DNA of 15,048 bases from Caldithrix sp. (GCA_020722685.1 DYKH01000088.1:7627-22674); one strand, 5' to 3'. Shown: positions 7,934-14,998, counted from the stretch's first letter. The notes: generated by a model not told the origin, from the letters alone. Numbers and translations are program-made.

Positions 7934-9658
7934 ATGAGGCGTCAGCATCGCCTGATTCTCGACTCCATTCTATTGGGTGTCGTAGGAGCCTTTGCCGCAC
8001 AGATATTCATGTTTTTTCTTCATTGGGCACAACGTATTTTCCTGGTTACATTGGCTGGATACCACCCCCCAGGGCTCCCGGCCGAAGGGGGATTGCTGCA
8101 ACAATCCATTGGTCCCCACGGCCTGCTCCTCATTCCATTGGCTACCACATTGGGGGGCTTACTCTCTGGGTTGCTCATTTACACCTTTGCGCCGGAGGCG
8201 GAGGGACATGGTACAGATACGGGGGTGAAAGCATTTCATCAAACAGGTGGCTTCATTCGACACCGGGTGGCGCCCCTGAAAACCATTGCCTCAGCCATTA
8301 CCATTGGGTCTGGGGGCGCGGCCGGACGAGAGGGACCAACAGCTCTTATCGCTGCTGGCGTGGGCTCCAGTTACGCCACGATTTTTAAACGCTCCGAGCA
8401 AGATAGGCGATTGTTGGTATTAATCGGCATGGCTTCTGGACTTTCAGCTATTTTCCGTTCCCCTATCGGCACGGCTTTTTTTGCTATTGAAGTGTTGTAC
8501 TCTGATATGGATTTTGAGGCGAGCGCCTTGCTCTATACCTTGCTTGGTTCTATCGTTGCCTATACGGTAAACGGGTTGTTCGTCGGATGGGAACAACTGT
8601 TTCTGGTCCCTTCCTTACCCATCCCGCAATTCAAGGATTATCTTTTGTACGCCGTATTGGGAATTATTTCCGGCATTGTTGCTACAATTCTCCCTACTGT
8701 TTTCTATGGAACTCGTGATTTGTTCCGCAAGATTCCGGTACCTCCTCATGTGAAGCCGGCCATAGGAGGGTTAGGGGTAGGACTGATGGCTATCGGCCTG
8801 CCCCAAATTTTGGGCGGTGGATACGGTTGGATTCAAGAAGCTATAGATGGAAAACTAGGTCTGGAACTGGCTGCCATCCTCATTTTGGCTAAAATGGTCG
8901 CCTTTGCGTTGACGGTCTCTTCTGGCGGATCGGGCGGTGTATTCGCCCCAAGTCTGTTCGTTGGCGCTATGGTCGGAGCCACAATAGCCCAATTTTTTCA
9001 CTTAACATCGGCTCCTCTTGTGATTGCAGGCATGGCTGCCGTCTTTGGCGGCGCTGCCCGCGTGCCCATCGCGACCCTGCTCATGGTTACGGAGATGACG
9101 GGTGGATATCAGCTAATCGTCGCTGCAGCGCTAGCTGTTACATTGAGCTACTTGACACAGGTGTTTCTCTCCACCTCGCTAAAATACAAGAGCCTTTACG
9201 AAGCACAGGTCGCAACGCGCGCAGAATCTCCCGCCCATTTCGAGACTCTCGTGGAGACGGCTTTACGTATCCTGCAGAGCCAAAATATTGCTTTGTCCGA
9301 CCATGCCACACACGTGGCTCTGCAGCCTCTGTTGGCTTCAGGCGTTCCGTTGGATCTACCGGACGGGAAAAGTTTAGTTATGGGACGCGTGCACAAGAAC
9401 TGCCCTTATGCACACCAACCTATTGAGAGACTCTTCCAGGATATTCCTCATGAGGAGGGAGAAGTGGTGGCTATTTTCCACGATGGCCACACATTAATTC
9501 CCCATGCCAATATGCGTTTGGAAATCGACGACTTGGTTCTATTTATCCTTTCAAGAAATGTGTGGGATCGCATTGCCAGCCAGTTCACTCCATTAGCACC
9601 GTCGAAAACCACGCTAAATCGGGAGAATTCCATCCCGGGTGCTGGAAAGAGAGGCTAA
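7934..9658 (+). CDS. ClC-family chloride channel/transporter with C-terminal TrkA-C-like domain
   Basis: This integral membrane protein of 574 residues has the ClC fold over residues about 8-425 and a soluble tail. Visible landmarks are GSGGAAGREGP with the gating glutamate Glu133, FRSPIGTAFFAIEV, SSGGSGGVFAP near residue 337 and the pore tyrosine Tyr422 in LYEAQ. Two positions deviate from the E. coli antiporter: the first selectivity loop reads GHGTD instead of GSGIP, and the residue aligned with the internal proton glutamate (E203) is Val187, after the conserved Glu186. The tail, especially EVVAIFHDGHTLIPHANMRL followed by EIDDLVLFI, looks like a TrkA-C (RCK-C) ligand-binding domain. The start ATG at 7934 has GAGGAG at 7921-7926 just behind the tal stop; an ATG at 7927 opens another frame without homology. 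The ion carried, and whether it is a channel or an exchanger, cannot be decided from sequence. Confidence 0.92.
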   Translation: MRRQHRLILDSILLGVVGAFAAQIFMFFLHWAQRIFLVTLAGYHPPGLPAEGGLLQQSIGPHGLLLIPLATTLGGLLSGLLIYTFAPEAEGHGTDTGVKAFHQTGGFIRHRVAPLKTIASAITIGSGGAAGREGPTALIAAGVGSSYATIFKRSEQDRRLLVLIGMASGLSAIFRSPIGTAFFAIEVLYSDMDFEASALLYTLLGSIVAYTVNGLFVGWEQLFLVPSLPIPQFKDYLLYAVLGIISGIVATILPTVFYGTRDLFRKIPVPPHVKPAIGGLGVGLMAIGLPQILGGGYGWIQEAIDGKLGLELAAILILAKMVAFALTVSSGGSGGVFAPSLFVGAMVGATIAQFFHLTSAPLVIAGMAAVFGGAARVPIATLLMVTEMTGGYQLIVAAALAVTLSYLTQVFLSTSLKYKSLYEAQVATRAESPAHFETLVETALRILQSQNIALSDHATHVALQPLLASGVPLDLPDGKSLVMGRVHKNCPYAHQPIERLFQDIPHEEGEVVAIFHDGHTLIPHANMRLEIDDLVLFILSRNVWDRIASQFTPLAPSKTTLNRENSIPGAGKRG

Positions 9659-9960
9659 TGTTGCACCTGGATTTTAGGCAAAGTAATCCTATTCCCAGCC
9701 TACAGCGGGGATTAAAAACCGCGAAATGGGGTGGGGGCCGGTTTCACGCTCAATCCCGGCCCGCCGCTCAGCGTGATCAAAGAAGTCCCGCCATTGACCG
9801 ACTTGGTGCAGATCATGATCATCAACCCGGCTGGGACGGGTGGGCATTTCTCCACGGTCAGCATGACAAAATCCACCGCCTGCGCACCCTGCTTGCGGAA
9901 TGCGAGCTCAGCATTCCCATCGTGGTCGACGACGGAATCGATACAGTAATCGCACCCCTG
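9658..9960 (+). pseudogene. rpe: Remnant of ribulose-phosphate 3-epimerase (N-terminus lost, two frame changes)
   Basis: The stretch between the ClC gene and pgi encodes pieces that together read as the middle and end of ribulose-5-phosphate 3-epimerase. In one frame there is MLHLDF...SLQRGLKTAKWG. In the next frame come GAGFTLNPGPPLSVIKEV and DLVQIMIINPAGTGGHFSTV, corresponding to the family's AGVALNPATPL and LVLVMTVNPGFGGQ. Back in the first frame come KIHRLRTLLAE and IVVDDGID...APLAG, corresponding to the family's EVDGGI region with its metal-binding Asp. The frame changes fall at a G-rich run (9728-9737, one base too many) and an A run (9868-9871, one base short), so sequencing or assembly error at homopolymers is possible. 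Even if corrected, the N-terminal third is missing and the 3' end runs into transaldolase sequence, so no working epimerase can be made. The identification rests on motif matching by eye. Confidence 0.7.
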
Positions 9961-10149
9961 GCCGGGATCGCCCCCTTGCCGCCAAAGGAGGGTGACTGCG
10001 GTGAAGCGATCGCCGCGTTCGAGCGGGCCAGCATGAGGCATCAAGCATTGACTCAAAGACTGAAGGAGGAGGGTGCCGAGCCGTTCAGCCAATTCTGGGA
10101 AGACCTGCTCCTCACCCTATCCGCTAAAAACAACGCGTTAAATCATTAG
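9961..10149 (+). pseudogene. Transaldolase C-terminal fragment fused to the rpe remnant
   Basis: In the same frame as the last part of the epimerase remnant, the sequence passes into a second copy of a transaldolase C-terminus: EAIAAFERA, RLKEEGAE, FSQFWEDLL and TLSAK, ending at TAG 10147-10149. Against the intact transaldolase upstream I count 29 identical residues out of about 52, so this is an old paralogue or the remains of a different tal gene, not a recent duplication. The joint lies near 9955-9970, where both parents would have Ala/Gly-rich sequence. Nothing N-terminal, including the Schiff-base lysine, is left, so it is not an active enzyme. It lies 10 bases before pgi and its last codons overlap the pgi ribosome binding site, suggesting that a tal gene once stood directly in front of pgi. 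Confidence 0.8.
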
Positions 10150-10155
10150 GAGGTG
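10148..10155 (+). promoter_or_regulatory. Strong ribosome binding site of pgi
   Basis: AGGAGGTG overlaps the TAG stop of the transaldolase remnant and ends four bases before the pgi ATG at 10160. It is one of the strongest Shine-Dalgarno matches in the window. Its preservation while the preceding reading frame has decayed shows that pgi expression is still under selection, and it fixes the pgi start. Confidence 0.8.
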
Positions 10156-10159
10156 TAAA

Positions 10160-11785
10160 ATGAATAGCATCACTCTTACTCAAACCCGTTCCTGGCAGGC
10201 CTTGCGGGAACACTATCGAAAAATGCAAGACTTGCACCTGCGCAACCTGTTCCAAGAAGACCCCGATCGGGGCATACGCCTGACCCTTCAGGCAGCCGGG
10301 TTGTACATGGATTATGCCAAGCATCGCGTGACTGACGAGACCCTGCGCCTGCTCTTTGCGCTGGCCCGGGAGCGGGATTTAGAGGAACGCCGGGACGCCA
10401 TGTTCCGCGGCGAAAAAATCAACGTCAGCGAAAATCGAGCTGTGCTGCACGTCGCCCTCCGCGCCCCCGGGGACGCGGTCATTCTGGTAGATGGACACAA
10501 CGTGGTGCCCGAGGTGCACGCGGTGCTCGACCGTATGGCCGATTTCACCGAGCGCGTGCGCAGCGGCGCCTGGCGGGGCTACACCGGCAAGTCCATCAAG
10601 AACGTCATCAACATCGGCATCGGTGGATCGGATTTGGGCCCGTCCATGGCTTACGAAGCACTCCGCTATTACAGCCGGCGCGACATGACCTTCCGCTTTG
10701 TCTCCAACGTGGATAGCACCGCGCTGGCTGAGGCTACTCGCGACCTCGATCCCGCCGAAACCCTGTTCATCGTCTCCTCCAAGTCCTTTGGCACTCTGGA
10801 GACTCTCACCAACGCCCAGAGTGCACGCGCCTGGGTCGTGAACGCGCTGGGCAGCGAGGAAGCCGTAGCACGGCACTTCGTGGCTATCTCCACCAACGCC
10901 GAAGCCGTGCGCCAATTCGGCATCGATACCGCCCACATGTTTGAGTTTTGGGACTGGGTCGGTGGGCGCTACTCCATGGACTCGGCCATCGGCCTCTCTA
11001 CCATGCTAGCCATCGGGCCCGAGCGCTTCCGGGAGATGCTCGCCGGCTTTCGCCAGATGGACGAGCATTTCCGCACAGCGCCGCTGGAGCAAAACATGCC
11101 CGTGATCATGGGCCTGCTGGCGCTCTGGTACAACAACTTTTTCGGCGCCCAAACCATTGCCGTTATTCCTTACGAGCAGTACCTGCATCGCTTCCCGGCC
11201 TACCTGCAGCAGTTGACCATGGAGAGCAATGGCAAGCACGTCATCCTGGACGGCCAGCAGGTGGACTATCAGACCGGCCCCATCTACTGGGGAGAACCGG
11301 GCACCAACGGCCAGCACTCGTTCTTCCAACTAATCCACCAGGGCACGAAACTCATCCCTTGCGACTTCATCGGTTTCCGCCAGTCGCTCAATTCTCTGGG
11401 CAACCATCATGACCTACTGATCGCCAACATGATCGCTCAAGGCAAGGCGCTGGCTTTTGGCAAAACCCTGGAAGAGGTCAAGGCCGAAGGCACGCCGGAC
11501 TGGCTGGCGCCCCATCGCACCCTGGAGGGCAACCGCCCCTCGACCACCATCTTTGCCGAGCGACTCACACCCGAAACCCTGGGCAAACTGGTGGCACTTT
11601 ACGAGCACAGCGTGTTCACCCAGGGAGCGATCTGGGGTATCGACTCGTTCGATCAGTGGGGCGTGGAACTGGGCAAAGTATTGGCAAAACACATAATCCC
11701 TCAGTTGACCAACCCGGAAGAACCCCTGGACCACGACAGATCGACCAACGCTCTCATCAGTTATTATCGCAATGCACAACATTGA
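10160..11785 (+). CDS. pgi: Glucose-6-phosphate isomerase
   Basis: This cytoplasmic enzyme interconverts glucose-6-P and fructose-6-P, the branch point between the oxidative pentose phosphate route (zwf) and fructose-6-P used by phosphoketolase and transaldolase. At 541 residues it is close to the E. coli enzyme (549). It contains the two SIS sugar-isomerase domains: [13 protein letters not shown] near residue 150, [33 protein letters not shown], then TMESNGK with catalytic Glu355, [16 protein letters not shown] with His386, and QWGVELGK with Lys506, all at places expected for the active site. The ATG at 10160 follows an AGGAGG site. No truncation or odd residue is visible. It lies 10 bases after the transaldolase remnant and 17 bases before the HAD gene. 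In some bacteria transaldolase and Pgi are fused into one protein, which fits the ancestral order suggested by the remnant. Confidence 0.97.
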   Translation: MNSITLTQTRSWQALREHYRKMQDLHLRNLFQEDPDRGIRLTLQAAGLYMDYAKHRVTDETLRLLFALARERDLEERRDAMFRGEKINVSENRAVLHVALRAPGDAVILVDGHNVVPEVHAVLDRMADFTERVRSGAWRGYTGKSIKNVINIGIGGSDLGPSMAYEALRYYSRRDMTFRFVSNVDSTALAEATRDLDPAETLFIVSSKSFGTLETLTNAQSARAWVVNALGSEEAVARHFVAISTNAEAVRQFGIDTAHMFEFWDWVGGRYSMDSAIGLSTMLAIGPERFREMLAGFRQMDEHFRTAPLEQNMPVIMGLLALWYNNFFGAQTIAVIPYEQYLHRFPAYLQQLTMESNGKHVILDGQQVDYQTGPIYWGEPGTNGQHSFFQLIHQGTKLIPCDFIGFRQSLNSLGNHHDLLIANMIAQGKALAFGKTLEEVKAEGTPDWLAPHRTLEGNRPSTTIFAERLTPETLGKLVALYEHSVFTQGAIWGIDSFDQWGVELGKVLAKHIIPQLTNPEEPLDHDRSTNALISYYRNAQH

Positions 11786-11802
11786 CAAACAGGAGGTAAA
11801 AA

Positions 11803-12444
11803 ATGTCAACAAATTCCATAACGACTCTTTTTCTCGACATCGGTGGGGTGTTGCTGACCAACGGCTGGGACCACAAAGCCCGAAAACTGGCGGCCGAAAC
11901 CTTTGGGTTGGACTATGAGGAGCTCGACGGGCGCCACCAACTGGTTTTCGATACCTACGAAGAAGGCAAATTGAGCCTGGATGAATACCTGGATCGTGTG
12001 GTTTTCTACCAGGAACGCCCATTTTCCCGTCTGGATTTCAAGGATTTCATGTTTAGACGTTCGCAGCCATACCCGGACATGCTCAATCTGGTACGTACAT
12101 TGAAAAAGCAGTACGGCCTCCGAATCGTTGCGGTCAGCAATGAAGGGCGCGAATTGACCCTTTATCGGATTCAGCAATTCAATCTGCGCGAGATTTTCGA
12201 TGCCTGCATCGCTTCCTGCTTTGTCCACTTTCGCAAACCCGATCCCGACATCTACCGCATCGCCCTGGATGTTTCGCAATCCTCCCTGGCGGAGGTTGTC
12301 TATGTGGACGATCGGCTGATGTTTGTTCAGGTTGCCGAGCAGTTGGGCATTCAAGGGATTCATCACACCACTTATCAGACCACCCGTGAAGCCCTGTCAG
12401 GGCTTGGGCTAAAAATCCAAATACAAGGAGAGACTGAACCGTGA
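11803..12444 (+). CDS. HAD-IA family phosphatase, glucose-1-phosphatase-like
   Basis: This is a haloacid dehalogenase superfamily hydrolase of 213 residues. Motif I is LFLDIGGVLL with the nucleophile Asp12; the usual second Asp two residues later is Gly14, as in the DxGNV/DxGGV subgroup that includes E. coli YihX (alpha-D-glucose-1-phosphate phosphatase). Motif II is Ser112 in VAVSNEG, motif III Lys145 in FRKPDPDIY and motif IV Asp169-Asp170 in VYVDDR. A helical cap occupies residues about 20-85. AGGAGG at 11791-11796 sets the start. The stop overlaps the zwf start by four bases (GTGA), so the two are likely co-translated. A sugar-phosphate substrate from the glycogen/glucose-6-P pool is the obvious guess from the neighbours, but the substrate is not determined by the sequence, and other HAD-IA activities are possible. 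Confidence 0.88.
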   Translation: MSTNSITTLFLDIGGVLLTNGWDHKARKLAAETFGLDYEELDGRHQLVFDTYEEGKLSLDEYLDRVVFYQERPFSRLDFKDFMFRRSQPYPDMLNLVRTLKKQYGLRIVAVSNEGRELTLYRIQQFNLREIFDACIASCFVHFRKPDPDIYRIALDVSQSSLAEVVYVDDRLMFVQVAEQLGIQGIHHTTYQTTREALSGLGLKIQIQGETEP

Positions 12445-13961
12445 CAACCGAAAGCAAACTCCAACCCACCATTTTTGTCGTTTTTGGCGCTGCCGGCGAT
12501 TTAACCTGGCGCAAATTAATCCCCGCACTGTACAATTTGCACCTTGCTCACCTGCTTCCGGAGAAATTCGTCGTCTTCGGCGTGGATGGTAAAGCCATTG
12601 GCTTGGAGGAATGGCGCCAACACCTGCGCAATGGTGTGGAACAATTTTCACAGCAAGGCAAAGTCGAAACCAATGCATGGGAGGACTTTGCCGGGAACCT
12701 GGAAATGCATCCCTTCGGGGACTTCAACGACGACACAAATTCCTATACCGCGCTGGCGAAAGCCATCGAAGACCAAGAAAAAGCCTGGGGAGAACCGGCA
12801 GAACAGGTTTACTACCTAGCCACGCCCCCCACGCTGGTCGAAGCTATCGTGCGCAATTTAGGCCAAGCCCATCTTGTCAGAGACTCTCGACGCAGCCGGG
12901 TCGTAGTCGAAAAACCGTTCGGACGTGACCTCGCCTCTGCCCAGGCTCTCAATCATTCGTTACGCAAAACCCTGGATGAATCCCAAATTTATCGTATTGA
13001 CCACTATCTGGGCAAGGAAACCGTGCAAAACATCCTGGCTTTTCGTTTTGCCAATGTTTTCTTTGAGCCTATCTGGGATCGCCGCTATATCGATCACGTA
13101 CAGATCACTGTTGCCGAGCAGGTGGGGGTGGAGCATCGTGGTGAATACTACGATCACGCCGGCGCATTGCGGGACATGATTCAGAACCACCTGATGCAAA
13201 TTTTATGCTTGATTGCGATGGAGCCGCCTGTGTCTTTCGATGCCGACGAGATTCGCGCCCGCAAGGTGGACGTGCTGCGCGCAATCCGTCCCCTTTTAGT
13301 GGACTACCTGCACGAATATGCTGTCCGCGGCCAGTACGGCTCTGGCTGGATCCAGGGGGAACAAGTCCCTGCCTATCGTGGCGAGCCCGGCGTGTCTCCT
13401 GTCTCGACCACCGAGACCTTTGCGGCCTTGAAACTATTTATCGATAACTGGCGCTGGCAAGATGTGCCTTTCTACCTGAGGACAGGCAAGCGCATGGCGG
13501 AAAAAGTTTCGCAGGCTGTTATCCAGTTCCGCTCCGTTCCGCACCAGTTCTTCCCCGCTACCGCTCGGCTGGACTGGCAACCCAACCGCATTGTGATCAA
13601 CATCCATCCTAACGAGGGCGTTGCACTTCGCTTTCAAGCCAAACAACCCGGTGTGATTCTACAACTTAGCGACAAAGAGATGCACTTTCGTTACGCTGAG
13701 GCTTTCCAGACCAAGCCCCCTGAAGCATACGAGACCCTTCTCCTTGACGTAATGCGTGGTGACGCCACCCTGTTCATGCGCGCTGACCAGATTGAATATG
13801 CCTGGGCTATCGTTGATCCCGTGTTAGAAGTTTGGGAAGCCCAGCCCCCGGTCGGTTTTCCTAACTATCCAGCCGGGAGTTGGGGCCCCGAGAGCGCCGA
13901 AGTGCTTATCGCCCAGGACAGGCGTAGTTGGATCGAACCGAATTCTTCCCTGGGAGAATAA
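12441..13961 (+). CDS. zwf: Glucose-6-phosphate 1-dehydrogenase
   Basis: This enzyme oxidises glucose-6-P to 6-phosphogluconolactone with reduction of NAD(P)+, the entry to the oxidative pentose phosphate pathway. At 506 residues it has typical length. The N-terminal Rossmann fold has FGAAGDLTWRKL (residues 15-26), then VVEKPFGRD, the substrate signature RIDHYLGKE with His188, EYYDHAGALRDMIQNHLMQ, YLRTGKRM and IVINIHPNEG. The start is GTG at 12441, preceded by AGGAG at 12426-12430 and overlapping the HAD stop as GTGA; no ATG nearby gives the expected N-terminus. It is the last gene of the cluster and is followed by a strong hairpin. The lactonase and 6-phosphogluconate dehydrogenase that usually accompany it are not in the window. 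Confidence 0.97.
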   Translation: MTTESKLQPTIFVVFGAAGDLTWRKLIPALYNLHLAHLLPEKFVVFGVDGKAIGLEEWRQHLRNGVEQFSQQGKVETNAWEDFAGNLEMHPFGDFNDDTNSYTALAKAIEDQEKAWGEPAEQVYYLATPPTLVEAIVRNLGQAHLVRDSRRSRVVVEKPFGRDLASAQALNHSLRKTLDESQIYRIDHYLGKETVQNILAFRFANVFFEPIWDRRYIDHVQITVAEQVGVEHRGEYYDHAGALRDMIQNHLMQILCLIAMEPPVSFDADEIRARKVDVLRAIRPLLVDYLHEYAVRGQYGSGWIQGEQVPAYRGEPGVSPVSTTETFAALKLFIDNWRWQDVPFYLRTGKRMAEKVSQAVIQFRSVPHQFFPATARLDWQPNRIVINIHPNEGVALRFQAKQPGVILQLSDKEMHFRYAEAFQTKPPEAYETLLLDVMRGDATLFMRADQIEYAWAIVDPVLEVWEAQPPVGFPNYPAGSWGPESAEVLIAQDRRSWIEPNSSLGE

Positions 13962-13978
13962 AATGACCAAATGCAGGC

Positions 13979-14018
13979 TTTACCTTTGAGTTTCCAGAAT
14001 TGGAGACTCAAAGGTAAG
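13979..14018 (+). terminator. Strong hairpin after zwf, likely transcription terminator
   Basis: The arms TTACCTTTGAGTTTCC (13980-13995) and GGAGACTCAAAGGTAA (14002-14017) pair over 16 positions, with one G-U pair and a six-base loop AGAATT. The hairpin begins 18 bases after the zwf stop, the usual place for the end of an operon. There is no clean T run after the stem (GATTTGCTGG follows), so it may be a weak intrinsic terminator, a 3'-end stabilising stem or a processing site. Confidence 0.6.
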
Positions 14019-14031
14019 ATTTGCTGGTGTA

Positions 14032-14048
14032 ATGACTTGATCAGTCAT
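14032..14048. repeat. Short palindrome ATGACT-TGATC-AGTCAT
   Basis: Two perfect 6-base arms are separated by five bases, with a TGATCA core. It lies between the zwf hairpin and the broken SRPBCC gene. It could be an operator for a dimeric regulator or a small stem. No promoter is recognisable close to it, so the role is open. Confidence 0.35.
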
Positions 14049-14118
14049 CCGAAGTCTTCTCAGCTAAGGACCTGATTCAACCGCTCTCCCAAAAACTTCG
14101 GGGATCTATTGGAGCGTT

Positions 14119-14552
14119 ATGAAAACCTATAAACATCGCTTTACTGTCATTGCACCTTTATAAATGAAATTGCTGCCTTCTACGGCGATATTGGCGTGAT
14201 TAAAAAACTCACCCCGCTGCTGATTGTGCAATTCCACGAGGCGCAACCACTTGGCGAAGGCTCACGCGTCGAACTTACGATGTGGGCAGGCCCCGTTCCT
14301 ATCCGCTGGCTAGCGATCCACGAGAACGTCCGGCTTCCGTCTGGTTTTACAGATCGTCAGGAAATCGGACCCTTCAAAGCTTGGCGGCATCATCACAAGC
14401 TACGAGAGGTCGATTCGAAGACCACCGAAGTGATCGATGAAGTCTCTGCCGAATTTGGCGGGCTGGTCAGCCGTCTTATATGGTTGGGATTGCCGCTGAT
14501 TTTTGCCTATCGCGCCTGGATTACTCGCCGTCTGCTCGAGCACACAACATGA
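14119..14552 (+). pseudogene. SRPBCC-family (cyclase/START-like) protein gene, broken by one frameshift
   Basis: ATG 14119, preceded by GGAG at 14111-14114, opens MKTYKHRFTVIAPL, the typical N-terminus of this family of about 145-150 residue ligand-binding helix-grip proteins. The frame then hits TAA at 14161. The rest continues in another frame from about 14160: NEIAAFYGDIG, KKLTPLLIVQFHEA, LTMWAGPVPIRW, the family's FTDRQEIGPFKAWRHHH motif, and a C-terminal helix ending FAYRAWITRRLLE. One missing base near 14157-14163, in a T/A run, accounts for the break. If the base is a sequencing error, the gene is intact at about 144 residues. A start inside the second part (GTG 14196) would lack the first strand and has no ribosome binding site. 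The function of this family is not established; hydrophobic ligand binding is inferred from the fold. Confidence 0.75.
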
Positions 14553-14580
14553 GGGAAAATACTTTTGCAAATCGGATAAC

Positions 14581-14754
14581 TCAACTTTTACAGTGACATA
14601 ACTTGATTTGGAGCACTTTGACACCTAGATACTCAAGGCAACGGCGGTCGTAGGCAAAGACGATCATCTTTTGCCCCACTTTCACGCCCAAAGCGTTACG
14701 CGCCATTTTGGGGAGAACAACCTGATACTTGGGGGAGACGGTTACAATTTCCAT
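14581..14754 (-). CDS. Short AbrB/SpoVT-type (antitoxin-like) DNA-binding protein, C-terminus shortened
   Basis: Read on the minus strand from ATG at 14754, a 57-residue protein begins MEIVTVSPKYQVVLPKMARN, followed by ALGVKVGQKMIVFAY. This is the swapped-hairpin AbrB/MazE-type domain found in antitoxins of VapBC-like pairs. The start has AGGAG at 14761-14765 (plus coordinates), six bases away, and an extended -10 promoter further up. The domain is complete to about residue 45, but the usual acidic or Arg-rich C-terminal tail that wraps around the toxin is replaced by a short odd end (LQIKLCHCKS). No PIN-domain or other toxin gene lies downstream; the next sequence is the SRPBCC remnant. It is therefore either an orphaned, truncated antitoxin or a stand-alone small regulator. 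It is not the usual 75-85 residues long. Confidence 0.7.
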   Translation of the reverse strand: MEIVTVSPKYQVVLPKMARNALGVKVGQKMIVFAYDRRCLEYLGVKVLQIKLCHCKS

Positions 14755-14789
14755 CCGTTTCTCCTATCGGAACTTATTTCGTCATACCA

Positions 14790-14798
14790 ATTATATCA
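14790..14798 (-). promoter_or_regulatory. Extended -10 promoter for the AbrB-like gene
   Basis: On the minus strand the sequence reads TGATATAAT: a perfect TATAAT with the extended TGn element, 36-45 bases upstream of the start codon at 14754. A good -35 box is not visible at 16-18 base spacing, which is common for extended -10 promoters. Transcription would begin near 14783 and include the AGGAG ribosome binding site. Confidence 0.55.
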
Positions 14799-14898
14799 TC
14801 CCTGGGCTTTCTAACCTTCTTCCACGCTCCAAGTACTAACCGATAGATGCAGTATGCTCCGTATTGGCGGTCTCCCGAAAATTTACCAGCCGACCTCC

Positions 14899-14967
14899 AT
14901 AAACTAACGCAGAAATTTACCCCGCCATACACCACCAGAAAACAATCTGATTGAGTTGTTAGTTTAT
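14899..14967. repeat. 10-bp inverted repeat ATAAACTAAC / GTTAGTTTAT
   Basis: ATAAACTAAC at 14899-14908 is matched exactly by its reverse complement at 14958-14967, 49 bases apart. The area also has a loose direct repeat (GAAAATTTACC at 14877-14887 and GAAATTTACC at 14912-14921). Reading frames around it are short; one gives TPPYT and another PENNLIEL, faintly like the LPPYSPELNPIE motif of IS630-type transposases, but no catalytic context is present. It may be the remains of a small mobile element, but the evidence is thin. Confidence 0.25.
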
Positions 14968-14998
14968 ATTGAGAATTGCAGGGATAAGTTAGTTACTG

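Noticed and set aside
7927..8388. Alternative frame of 153 codons starting just before the ClC gene
   Set aside because: It is rich in Trp, Arg, Gly and Pro with no family resemblance and overlaps the clear ClC coding frame.
10948..11412. Open frame of 154 codons within pgi
   Set aside because: It is a frame shadow of the pgi active-site region; the protein is low-complexity and unlike any family I know.
11414..12022. Minus-strand open frame of 202 codons across the end of pgi and the HAD gene
   Set aside because: It runs antisense through two well-supported genes and shows no recognisable domain; long antisense frames are expected in this composition.
14847..14954. Plus-strand 35-codon frame near the right end
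   Set aside because: It has no ribosome binding site and no homology I recognise. A faint IS630-like resemblance needs a frame change and lacks the catalytic residues, so no transposase is called.
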